Assembly: GCF_019823065.1 (NCBI RefSeq)
Contig: NZ_CP081966.1
Location: 5,611,501-5,675,500, forward strand
From: Pseudomonas mosselii
GTDB lineage: Bacteria > Pseudomonadota > Gammaproteobacteria > Pseudomonadales > Pseudomonadaceae
Reading direction: 5' to 3'
DNA: 64,000 nucleotides
This document shows, piece after piece, positions 1 to 6,591 of this stretch. The stretch's first letter is position 1; each line of letters starts with the position of its first letter. A program made the translations under genes and the position numbers. Under the pieces are notes generated by a model that saw only the letters and a program-made list of their open reading frames with translations, was not told the DNA's origin and made no database searches.

Positions 1-438
1 AACGAGCGCCTCAAGAACCAGGTGCAGCAGCACCAGGAGCAAACCCGCAAGTCTCGGCAGGACGCCACCCACAAAACCAACCTTGCCTTTGCCGAAGGGC
101 TGGTAGGCGAAGGCCGCTTGCTGCCCAAGCACGCCGCCGCCCTGGTCGCGGCCCTGGACTTTGCCGAATCGGTCGACAGCCCGCTGGAGTTCGGTGAAGG
201 TGAAGCCCGCCAGCCCGTCGCCACCGGCTTGAAGGCGATCTTCTCCGACCTGCCCAAGCAGATCGACTTCGCCGAGAAAGCCAGCAAGGAGCGCCAGGGA
301 GGCGGCAGTGCTGTGGTGGACCTGGAGTTCGCCGAGAAGAACACCGACCCCGACCGCCTCGATCTGCACCAGCGCGCCAATGCGCTGGCCGCCGAGAAAA
401 ACATCCCCTACGAGTCGGCCGTGCGCCAACTCATCTGA
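1..438 (+). CDS. Mu-like head maturation protease/scaffold, C-terminal part (truncated by window edge)
   Basis: The reading frame is open from base 1, so this is the 3' end of a longer gene. The visible ~145 residues are Glu/Ala/Lys-rich, with repeated 'FAE' motifs (LAFAEGLV, DFAES, DFAEKA, EFAEK), and end in a segment (DLHQRANALAAEKN) typical of the C-terminus of Mu gpI-type protease/scaffold proteins. It sits directly upstream of the major capsid gene, where Mu-like phages encode this protein. In Mu, I is the protease and its C-terminal part also serves as the internal scaffold. The catalytic part is off the window, so the call rests on position and the C-terminal sequence. A GTG at 22 is in frame but is not expected to be the true start. 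Confidence 0.7.
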   Translation, partial: NERLKNQVQQHQEQTRKSRQDATHKTNLAFAEGLVGEGRLLPKHAAALVAALDFAESVDSPLEFGEGEARQPVATGLKAIFSDLPKQIDFAEKASKERQGGGSAVVDLEFAEKNTDPDRLDLHQRANALAAEKNIPYESAVRQLI

Positions 439-453
439 TCCGCAGGAGCAACC

Positions 454-1377
454 ATGGCAGATCGTTTGAAGCAACTCCGGATCGTTGACCCGGTCCTGAC
501 CAACCTGGCGCGCGGCTATCGCAACGCGCAGTTCATCGGTGAGGCGCTGTTCCCTGTTGCCCTGATGGACAAGGAGGCCGGAACCATCCCGCTGTTTGGC
601 AAGGAGGCGTTCGAGGTGTACGACACCGAACGTGCGCTCCGCGCTCAATCCAACATCATGAACCCAGATGATGTTGATGGACTGGACGTAGTCCTGCGAG
701 AGCATGACATCGCCTATCCGGTCGACTATCGCGAGCAGGCTGAGGCCCTGTTCGACGCCCAGGCGCGAGCCTCCCGACGCGTAGTGGATGTCATCGACCT
801 ACGGCGTGAGGTTGCCTGCGCCAAGCTTGCGCAGAATCCCAACACGTACCTGCCAGGCGCGAAGGTCACCCTGGCCGGTTCCAGTCAGTGGAGCAACGGT
901 GGTGGTGACCCGGTGGCGGATGTCGAACGTGGCAAGGAAGTCATCCGCAGTCGGATCGGCGTACGCCCCAACACCATGACCATGGGCGCTTCGGTGTACG
1001 CCTCGTTGAAGTTCCATCCCAAGCTGCAGGAAGCCTTGGGCAGCAACGAGAGAAAGCTGATCACCTTGGAACACCTCAAGGTGCTGTTCGGTGTCTCGGA
1101 CATCCACATCGGCGAAGCGCTCGCCAGCGCAGGGACGGTCGGGGATATCTGGAGCGACAGCCTGCAATTGGCCTACGTGACCAAGCCACAAGGTGGTGCT
1201 CAGACCAATTACGAAGATCCGAGCTTCGGCTACACCCTGCGTCGTAAAGGCATGCCGGAGATCGACACCTTTGATGGTGCAGGCGGCAAGCTCCATTACG
1301 TGCGCAACACGGACATCTATAAGCCCGTCGTAGTGGGCGCCGATGCCGGGTACCTGATCTCCGATATCAACAGCTGA
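454..1377 (+). CDS. Major capsid protein
   Basis: The 307-residue product is of the usual size for a HK97-fold major head protein of transposable phages. It begins MADRLKQLR, has the N-terminal 'PVLTNLARGYRNAQFIGEALFP' style segment of this capsid family, and a C-terminal domain with 'VRPNTMTMGASVYASL' that matches the conserved 'P-N-x-x-x-x-G-x-x-x-x-x-L' region of phage capsids. A good Shine-Dalgarno (AGGAG) lies seven bases before ATG 454. It follows the protease/scaffold gene by 15 bp and precedes small head-completion genes, as expected. It assembles the icosahedral head in the host cytoplasm. Confidence 0.88.
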   Translation: MADRLKQLRIVDPVLTNLARGYRNAQFIGEALFPVALMDKEAGTIPLFGKEAFEVYDTERALRAQSNIMNPDDVDGLDVVLREHDIAYPVDYREQAEALFDAQARASRRVVDVIDLRREVACAKLAQNPNTYLPGAKVTLAGSSQWSNGGGDPVADVERGKEVIRSRIGVRPNTMTMGASVYASLKFHPKLQEALGSNERKLITLEHLKVLFGVSDIHIGEALASAGTVGDIWSDSLQLAYVTKPQGGAQTNYEDPSFGYTLRRKGMPEIDTFDGAGGKLHYVRNTDIYKPVVVGADAGYLISDINS

Positions 1378-1385
1378 GGTGAGTC

Positions 1386-1715
1386 ATGGCTGCTAAACCC
1401 AAACCCGACGACAAGAACCCTGTAAGCGAGCAAAGCCCGGAGCAGAAAGACCTACAGGTGCCCGAAACCCTGCAGCCTCCTGCTACCCCAGCAGACCAAC
1501 TGAGCGGGCCGACTGGTGGTGAATCAGGGACATTGACGCCTGAGCCGGAACCCGAGGCCAAGCCGGGCAAAGAGCAGTACCTGATCACCAGCCGGAGCGA
1601 CGTGCTGCATAACGGCGACCTCTACACCGAGGGTGAGCCCCTGTGGCTCGACCAGGACGAAGCCTACCCACTGCTGCGAAACGGCTGCATCAAGCCGAAG
1701 GATGGTGCCCGGTGA
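1386..1715 (+). CDS. Small head-region protein of unknown function with disordered N-terminus
   Basis: This 109-residue protein has a Pro/Glu/Lys-rich, probably disordered first 55 residues, followed by a compact segment (about 60-105) with 'YLITSRSDVLHNGDLYTEGEPLWLD' character. Small proteins with this short beta-rich C-terminal domain are common between capsid and head-completion genes in Pseudomonas Mu-like phages, and I do not know an experimentally defined role. It starts eight bases after the capsid stop, and its own stop overlaps the GTG start of the next gene, so it is translationally coupled in the head operon. Confidence 0.6.
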   Translation: MAAKPKPDDKNPVSEQSPEQKDLQVPETLQPPATPADQLSGPTGGESGTLTPEPEPEAKPGKEQYLITSRSDVLHNGDLYTEGEPLWLDQDEAYPLLRNGCIKPKDGAR

Positions 1716-2044
1716 AAACGAAACAACCTGTACTGACCACATCACTGGTCGCCTTGGTGGATCTGCCACGCCATCGTTTCGCGGGCTTGGACGGTGGCCT
1801 TTGCGCCGTTGGTGCCAAGTCCCTGGGGACGGTTGCTGCTGACACCGAAGCCGGTAATACCGCTCCCGTCGATGTCCTGGGCATCTGCCTGGTGAGTGCG
1901 GGGGGCGCAATCACTGCCGGTGCCGAAGTCGAGTCCGATGCCTCCGGGCGTGCGGTGACCCGCACCACCGGCAAAGCCAACGGCATCGCCCTGGATGCTG
2001 CAGTGGCTGCGGGCGATGTGGTCCGTATCGTGCGCGGTATCTGA
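1712..2044 (+). CDS. DUF2190-type capsid decoration/head-stabilising protein
   Basis: A 110-residue protein starting at GTG 1712, which overlaps the TGA of the preceding gene; a longer upstream start at 1643 would run through that gene and is less likely. The sequence (MKTKQPVLTTSLVA opening, Ala/Gly/Val-rich beta pattern, ending 'AAGDVVRIVRGI') fits the DUF2190 family. These are small beta-rich phage proteins encoded next to the major capsid and regarded as capsid decoration or head fibre bases. The position between capsid and the gp36-like gene supports this. Confidence 0.65.
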   Translation: MKTKQPVLTTSLVALVDLPRHRFAGLDGGLCAVGAKSLGTVAADTEAGNTAPVDVLGICLVSAGGAITAGAEVESDASGRAVTRTTGKANGIALDAAVAAGDVVRIVRGI

Positions 2045-2046
2045 CC

Positions 2047-2481
2047 ATGCGCTACTGCACCCACCAGGACATCGGGCGTGCGATCCCGGAGCTGACGCTG
2101 ATCCAGCTGTCGAATGACGACCCTGCCGCCGAGCTGCCCAATGCTGAAGTGATCGAGGACGGCATCCGCCAGGCTGAGGAACTGGTCGACGGCTATCTGC
2201 GGGGGCGCTACGAGTTGCCGCTCGACCCAGTGCCGACTGTCCTGCGGGATGCAGTGGTGTATCTCACCCGGCACTGGCTGTATCAGCGCCGGCCGGAGGG
2301 CGCTATTCCCGACGCGGTCAAGGACAGCCGCAAGGACACGATCAAGCTGCTGGAGAGCATCCGCGATGGTGTGGTCACCTTGGGCATGCCCAGTGGCCAG
2401 GCCGCACCAGAGCCCGGTGAGATCCGCGCTCGCTCACGTCGACAGCAGTTCGGTGATGAGCTGTGGCGAGGTTACCGATGA
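2047..2481 (+). CDS. Mu gp36-like head-tail connector protein (DUF1320)
   Basis: The 144-residue product has the features of the Mu gp36 / DUF1320 family: 'YCTHQDI', an 'IEDGIRQAEELVDGYLRGRYELPL' helix with the conserved DGYL.RY.LPL motif, and 'AVVYLTRHWLYQRR'. Family members join head and tail in contractile-tailed transposable phages. It begins two bases after the DUF2190 stop and overlaps the next gene by four bases (ATGA), as in a tightly packed late operon. Confidence 0.8.
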   Translation: MRYCTHQDIGRAIPELTLIQLSNDDPAAELPNAEVIEDGIRQAEELVDGYLRGRYELPLDPVPTVLRDAVVYLTRHWLYQRRPEGAIPDAVKDSRKDTIKLLESIRDGVVTLGMPSGQAAPEPGEIRARSRRQQFGDELWRGYR

Positions 2482-2957
2482 GCCAGAAGACCCAGACGGC
2501 AATGCTCCAGGACGCACTGCTGGCTCGCCTGCAGGAGTCCTTCGCTCGGGAGCTGTCCGTGGAGTTGTTCCCGGAAGCGCCATTGCAGTACCGGCTCAAC
2601 CATTCTCGGGGCGCGATCCTGGTGGCCTACGGTCGTAGCCGCTTCGGCGACCCCGAAGCCACCGACGCGGTGTTCCAGGAGCGCAACCTGATCTTCCGTC
2701 TGACGCTGGTGTTTAAACAGCTCAACGGTAAAGACGGTGTAACCAGCTACCTCGACCGTATCCGCGACCGACTGACGGGATGGTATCCACCGCATTGTGA
2801 CACCCCGTGCCGTCCACTCACCGAGCAATTCGTGGGGCACGTTCAGGGCGTCTGGCAATACGCCCTGGACATTTCCACCCGTGCCACACAACTGCAGCAG
2901 ATGGGACCGAAAAGCGGCCCACTGCTGGATCATCCAAGGTTCGAGGAGAACACATGA
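2478..2957 (+). CDS. Mu gp37-like tail/connector protein (DUF1834)
   Basis: The start chosen is ATG 2478, which overlaps the TGA of the gp36-like gene (ATGA); an upstream GTG at 2463 would add five residues with no better ribosome site. The 159-residue protein shows the Gp37/DUF1834 pattern: 'AILVAYGRSRFG', 'FRLTLVFKQLNGKDG' and an alternating beta/alpha layout. Members are minor head-tail joining proteins, always encoded just before the tail sheath region, as here. Confidence 0.75.
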   Translation: MSQKTQTAMLQDALLARLQESFARELSVELFPEAPLQYRLNHSRGAILVAYGRSRFGDPEATDAVFQERNLIFRLTLVFKQLNGKDGVTSYLDRIRDRLTGWYPPHCDTPCRPLTEQFVGHVQGVWQYALDISTRATQLQQMGPKSGPLLDHPRFEENT

Positions 2958-3172
2958 GTCAGACACGTTACTGCTACAAGGGACCGCCAAGCGGCATTGA
3001 GCTGCGTTTGGCTGATGGGAGCACCCTGGCGGTGCAGCTACATCCAGGAAACGCTGTCGAGCTGCCAGCTGATCATGAGTACACCCAAACACTCATCGCG
3101 CTGCGCCAGCTGGAACCACTTCCCATCGAGTCAGACACGCGCCGCGCCCGGCCGAAAAAGGAGTCCGAATGA
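2954..3172 (+). CDS. Small conserved phage protein before tail sheath (gp38 position)
   Basis: A 72-residue protein starting at ATG 2954, overlapping the gp37-like stop by four bases, and ending on an ATGA overlap with the sheath gene. The central part is a short beta-rich domain ('ELRLADGSTLAVQLHPGNAVELP') and the C-terminus is basic (RRARPKKESE). The same position in Mu holds gp38, a short protein of unknown role (DUF2635). The similarity I can judge is positional plus size, so the function is left open. Confidence 0.6.
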   Translation: MSQTRYCYKGPPSGIELRLADGSTLAVQLHPGNAVELPADHEYTQTLIALRQLEPLPIESDTRRARPKKESE

Positions 3173-4596
3173 GCGCTAACTACCTTCACGGCATCGAGAC
3201 CCTTGAGGTCGAGCGCGGTCCACGAGCGATCCGGGTGGTGAAGTCCGCCGTTATCGCTCTGGTGGGCACCGCGCCGACCGGGCCACTCAACACCCTGACG
3301 CTGTCACAGACCGACCGCGACGCCGTCCAGTTTGGCCCCGAGCTGGCAGGCTTCAGCATCCCGCAAGCACTCTCGGGCATCTATGACTTCGGTGCGGGTA
3401 CCGTCCTGGTCGTCAACGTGCTCGACCCTGCGACCCACCGTACCAACGTGGTAGGCCGCGAGCGCACATTTGGGAACAACGACCAGCTGAAGCTGGAACA
3501 CGGCGCCCTGCAGTCGCTCACCTTGAAGAACAGCGCAGGCGATACCACCTACCAGGCCCCGGCTGACTACACGGCGGACCTGCTCACGGGCCTGGTCACG
3601 CGTGTGCCCAGCGGCACGATCCCGGCCAACGCGACGGTGAAAGCCGATTACACCCATGCCGACCCAAGCAAGGTGACACCGGCCGACATCATCGGCGCGG
3701 TCAATATAGCCGGGCTGCGCACTGGCCTGAAGGCGTTCGCGGACAGCTACAACCTGCTGGGCTTCTTCCCGAAAATATTCATCGCGCCGGGCTTCTCGTC
3801 GCTCAACAGCATCAGCGTGGAGTTGATCGCGGCGGCTGAGCAGATGGGCGGTGTCGCCTACATCGATGCGCCCCTTGGCGCGACTGTGCAGCAGGTCATC
3901 GCCGGGCGTGGCCCCAGCGGTGCTATCAACTTCAACACCAGCAGTGATCGTGCCAGGCTCTGCTATCCCCATGTACGTGTCTACGATGCCGCCACCGATG
4001 GCGAGCGCCTGGAACCACTGTCGATCCGCGCCGCAGGACTGCGCGCCAAGATCGACAATGACAACGGCTACTGGTGGTCCAGCTCCAACCAGGAGCTGAT
4101 CGGCGTCATCGGCCTGGAGCGGCCGCTGACGGCGCGTATTGATGATGCTGCCAGCGAGGTCAACCTGCTGAACGAAGTCGGGATCACTACCGTGTTCAAC
4201 AGCTTCGGCACCGGCTTGCGCTTGTGGGGCAATCGCACGGCGGCATGGCCGACCGTGACCCACATGCGCAACTTCGAGAATGTGCGTCGCACCAAGGATG
4301 TGGTGGACGAGTCGATCCGCTATTCGTCGCTGCAGTTCGTTGACCAGCCCATCACTCAGGGCCTGATCGACAGTGTGACCGAGAGCGTGAACCTATTCGG
4401 CCGCAAGCTGATCGGGGATAGCGCGCTGTTGGGCTTTGAGTGCTGGTATGACCCTGCGCGCAACCCTCAGACCGAAGTGGCGCTGGGGCACCTGCTGTTC
4501 AACTACAAGCTGACCGTGCCCCTGCCTTTCGAGCGCGGCACCTTCGAAACTGAAATCACCGGGGAATACCTGGCCAACTTGAGGGGGGCTGCGTAA
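3169..4596 (+). CDS. Contractile tail sheath protein
   Basis: A 475-residue protein of the Mu gpL / phage tail sheath family. It opens with the typical 'YLHGIETLEVERGPRAIRVVKSAVIALVGTAP' beta strand region, contains the middle sheath domain, and ends with conserved C-terminal sheath-core segments ('WPTVTHMRNFENVRRTKDVVDESIR' region and 'FECWYDPARNPQTEVALGHL'). Sheath subunits polymerise around the tube and contract to drive it through the envelope. Start and stop both overlap neighbours (ATGA and TAATG), so sheath and tube are coupled. Confidence 0.93.
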   Translation: MSANYLHGIETLEVERGPRAIRVVKSAVIALVGTAPTGPLNTLTLSQTDRDAVQFGPELAGFSIPQALSGIYDFGAGTVLVVNVLDPATHRTNVVGRERTFGNNDQLKLEHGALQSLTLKNSAGDTTYQAPADYTADLLTGLVTRVPSGTIPANATVKADYTHADPSKVTPADIIGAVNIAGLRTGLKAFADSYNLLGFFPKIFIAPGFSSLNSISVELIAAAEQMGGVAYIDAPLGATVQQVIAGRGPSGAINFNTSSDRARLCYPHVRVYDAATDGERLEPLSIRAAGLRAKIDNDNGYWWSSSNQELIGVIGLERPLTARIDDAASEVNLLNEVGITTVFNSFGTGLRLWGNRTAAWPTVTHMRNFENVRRTKDVVDESIRYSSLQFVDQPITQGLIDSVTESVNLFGRKLIGDSALLGFECWYDPARNPQTEVALGHLLFNYKLTVPLPFERGTFETEITGEYLANLRGAA

Positions 4597-5120
4597 TGGC
4601 TGGCTTCGCCGCACACCGCATTACCAACGCCAACGTTTACCTGGATGGTCGGGACTTCTTCGGCAAGGCCGAGGAGATCGAGCTGGGAATCGTCAAGGCC
4701 GTCATGTCCGACCACCAGGGACTGGGCCTGGTCGGACTGATCGAGCTGCCGGACGGCCTGGACAAGCTGGAAGGCAAGATCACCTGGAACAGCTTTTACA
4801 AGGAGGCTTCTACCAAGCTGGCGAGTCCGTTCAAGACCATCCAGCTCCAGGTGCGCTCCAACGTCCAAGTGTTCAACAACGGCGGGTTGGTGGACGAATT
4901 CCCGCTGGTCACCACCATGACCATCATGCCCAAGGAGTACAGCCTGGGGACCTTCAAGCCCCGCGAGCCGGTGAAACCGGAGACCCCGTTCTCGGCGATC
5001 TACGTACGCCAGGTGCTCAACGGTGAGGAGGTCCTGCTGCTTGACTACCTGGCCAACATCTTCAAGGTGAATGGCGAGGATCAGTTGGCCAAGTTCCGGA
5101 GGAACATCGGCCAGGCCTGA
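4596..5120 (+). CDS. Major tail tube protein
   Basis: A 174-residue protein of the P2 FII / Mu gpM tail tube family, with the hallmark order 'ITNANVYLDGRDFFGKAEEIELG', 'LGLVGLIELPDGLDKLEGKITWNSFYKE' and a C-terminal 'LLLDYLANIFKVNGEDQLAKFRRNIG'. It forms the hexameric rings of the inner tube. It overlaps the sheath stop codon by one base and is followed by a strong rho-independent terminator, closing the first late transcription block. Confidence 0.93.
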   Translation: MAGFAAHRITNANVYLDGRDFFGKAEEIELGIVKAVMSDHQGLGLVGLIELPDGLDKLEGKITWNSFYKEASTKLASPFKTIQLQVRSNVQVFNNGGLVDEFPLVTTMTIMPKEYSLGTFKPREPVKPETPFSAIYVRQVLNGEEVLLLDYLANIFKVNGEDQLAKFRRNIGQA

Positions 5121-5148
5121 CGGTAGAAAACTGAGCAGGAAATTGCCT

Positions 5149-5177
5149 AGCCCCGCCATTGTGCGGGGCTTCTTTTT
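5149..5177 (+). terminator. Rho-independent terminator after tail tube gene
   Basis: An 8-bp perfect stem (AGCCCCGC / GCGGGGCT) with a 6-nt loop is followed by TCTTTTT. It lies 28 bp after the tail tube stop and before the accessory gene at 5240, so it would insulate that gene from the late operon. Confidence 0.85.
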
Positions 5178-5239
5178 CGGGTACGTATGCTGTTTGCAGG
5201 TGAGGCCAAAGGGGCAACACCGCACGCAAGGAGCATGGG

Positions 5240-5818
5240 ATGTTCGAAGACTTCAATACCGATACGATAAACGTCTGCAAGCAAGACGGTCAGAAAATCG
5301 AAGGGCTTCAGGCTTCCGTTCAACCTGGCAAGGTCTTCCTAGACCGGGGAGATATCGCAGTGGATGTGGGCGATCTGATTGAGCGAAAGCTGTCAAATGG
5401 GACCACAGAGACATATGAAGTCCTTGACCCTGTTTTCTACGAGGCTTTTCATGACATTCCTGCCCACTATCAGATGAGAGTTAAGAAGCTCGGCGTGCCT
5501 GAAGCAAAAGCCAGGATTCAGCGCATCACGTACAACATCAGTGGACACAATGCGCGGGTTAACCATGACTCGGTCGATAACTCAACCAACACCGTTACTA
5601 TAGGTAGCGACCTGCAGGACTATCTCAGCGCCCTTAGGCAAGTGATCTCTACCCTCGAGGATTCAAAACGCAAGGATGCCTCAGAGATCGTGGACGCAGT
5701 GGAGGCCAATCTCGCCTCGCCGAAGCCAAGTAAGACTGTGATTTCGACGTTGCTGTCTGCGTTGCCTCACCTCGCTAGTATCAGCACCATCGCCTCAACA
5801 ATCATCGCATCCCTCTGA
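5240..5818 (+). CDS. Accessory (moron) protein of unknown function, hydrophobic C-terminus
   Basis: This 192-residue protein sits between two terminators inside the tail operon, with a good ribosome site (AAGGAG) before ATG 5240. Residues about 1-85 form a beta-rich domain ('DVGDLIERKLSNGTTETYEVLDP'); a conserved-looking link follows ('RITYNISGHNARVNHDSVDNS'); the last ~35 residues are helical and hydrophobic (STLLSALPHLASISTIASTIIASL). It is more AT-rich than the flanking phage genes, which suggests separate acquisition. The linker type, rich in Asn/Asp with 'GHNARVN', is one I associate loosely with accessory proteins in mobile elements, but I cannot name a family. A role in superinfection exclusion or host defence is an inference from position and layout only. 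Confidence 0.75.
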   Translation: MFEDFNTDTINVCKQDGQKIEGLQASVQPGKVFLDRGDIAVDVGDLIERKLSNGTTETYEVLDPVFYEAFHDIPAHYQMRVKKLGVPEAKARIQRITYNISGHNARVNHDSVDNSTNTVTIGSDLQDYLSALRQVISTLEDSKRKDASEIVDAVEANLASPKPSKTVISTLLSALPHLASISTIASTIIASL

Positions 5819-5826
5819 GTTTGCTT

Positions 5827-5856
5827 GGCCCCGTCACCGCACGGGGCCTTCTCTTT
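5827..5856 (+). terminator. Rho-independent terminator after moron gene
   Basis: An 8-bp stem (GGCCCCGT / ACGGGGCC) with loop CACCGC is followed by TTCTCTTT. It begins nine bases after the stop of the 5240 gene. The T-rich tail runs straight into the 22-bp repeat at 5852. Confidence 0.8.
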
Positions 5857-5873
5857 AAACCCGATTAAAAGTC
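5852..5873 (+). promoter_or_regulatory. 22-bp repeated element, copy 1: candidate phage late promoter/operator
   Basis: The sequence TCTTTAAACCCGATTAAAAG followed by TC occurs here and, identically, at 12632-12653. It is AT-rich with an imperfect dyad (CTTTnAA ... TTnAAAG). Both copies lie immediately to the right of an accessory-gene insertion and upstream of the next structural block (here the tail chaperone at 5935). Because a terminator precedes it, transcription must restart here, which makes a phage-specific late promoter or activator site the simplest reading. Confidence 0.55.
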
Positions 5874-5934
5874 GAAGCCGTACCGAGGTGCGATGCTCAG
5901 GCCTCTTTTAGATGCCTTCACCACGGAGTCACAT

Positions 5935-6276
5935 ATGGCCGATGCACTCAGTTTCACTTTGCTGTTCCCCATCAACACCGCCGCTGGCAACACCCTGACT
6001 ACGCTGCCCATCAAACGCCTGAAGCGCCGCGAGCTGGGCGAGGCCCAGCGACATGCTCGCGGCGATGAAGCACTGATGGAAGACCACCTGGTCGCCAAAA
6101 TGCTCGGCATCACATTGGAAGACCTGGGCGAATTCGACATCGCCGACTCGAAGCGGGCCACGGAGTTATTTCGCGAAATGGTGGGCGGCGGAGACCTCGC
6201 TGCATTCCTGGGACGAGGCGCTGTTGATGGTGCTGAGGATGCAGCCGTCGGAGATCAGCCGGTTGCCCATGGATGA
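5935..6276 (+). CDS. Tail assembly chaperone (short, in-frame product)
   Basis: A 113-residue product from ATG 5935, preceded by CGGAG. An in-frame ATG at 5893 would add 14 residues that do not resemble the family. The sequence ('LPIKRLKRRELGEAQRHARGDEALMEDHLVAKMLGITLEDLGEFDIADSKRATELFREMVGG') fits the Mu gp41 / P2 E type tail chaperone. These proteins bind the tape measure protein during tail assembly. As in other tailed phages, the 3' region overlaps a second frame that supplies an extended form. The last ~30 residues of this frame are low in family character and may mainly be a consequence of that overlap. Confidence 0.8.
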   Translation: MADALSFTLLFPINTAAGNTLTTLPIKRLKRRELGEAQRHARGDEALMEDHLVAKMLGITLEDLGEFDIADSKRATELFREMVGGGDLAAFLGRGAVDGAEDAAVGDQPVAHG

Positions 6277-6355
6277 CTACTGGCGCTGGTGCGAGGTTTG
6301 CGAGCGGGAGATCAATCGCCGCGTTGAGGCCGCCGAGCAACTGAACCGGCGATAG
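6185..6355 (+). other. Out-of-frame extension of the tail chaperone (programmed frameshift product)
   Basis: From about 6191 the frame shifted +1 (equivalently -2) relative to the chaperone encodes a long family-like C-terminus ('SWDEALLMVLRMQPSEI' then 'DDYWRWCEVCEREINRR') ending at TAG 6353-6355. The shifted frame has no stop for well over 40 bases upstream of the G-rich stretch GTGGGCGGCGGAG (6181-6193), so slippage there could join the two. Programmed frameshifting in this gene is established for lambda, P2, Mu and others; in Mu the shift is -2. The exact slip codon is not determinable by eye. Confidence 0.7.
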
Positions 6356-6572
6356 CCGCGAGCAGACCGGTAGCCAGCCCGATCAGCAAGGCGCCACCCG
6401 CCGCAATGGGGGTGGCCACCAGGGCGAGAACCGGCAGGGCGAGGCAGAACGTGAGCAGTGCTGCCCACAGTGGCAGGTTCACCAAGCACAGCCAGGCAAG
6501 CCAGAGCGCACCAGTGCCAATGGCCAGTGCATAGAGGGTTTTGCCGGTGCGCAGAGCTACTTTTTCAAACAT
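6312..6572 (-). CDS. Small integral membrane protein on the opposite strand (accessory gene)
   Basis: An 86-residue protein read against the phage operon, starting MFEKVALRTGKTLYA and containing two or three strongly hydrophobic stretches (roughly residues 14-35, 37-55 and 58-78), ending in a basic tail (RRPQRGD). It lies between the chaperone extension, whose last 44 bases it overlaps, and the tape measure gene. The ribosome site is weak. An antisense membrane gene at this junction could be a superinfection-exclusion or lysis-related moron; nothing in the sequence settles which. It could also be a chance open frame, but the regular hydrophobic pattern argues for a real protein. Confidence 0.5.
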   Translation of the reverse strand: MFEKVALRTGKTLYALAIGTGALWLAWLCLVNLPLWAALLTFCLALPVLALVATPIAAGGALLIGLATGLLAAIAGSVARRPQRGD

Positions 6573-6591
6573 TCCAGCAGCGTAGCAAACT

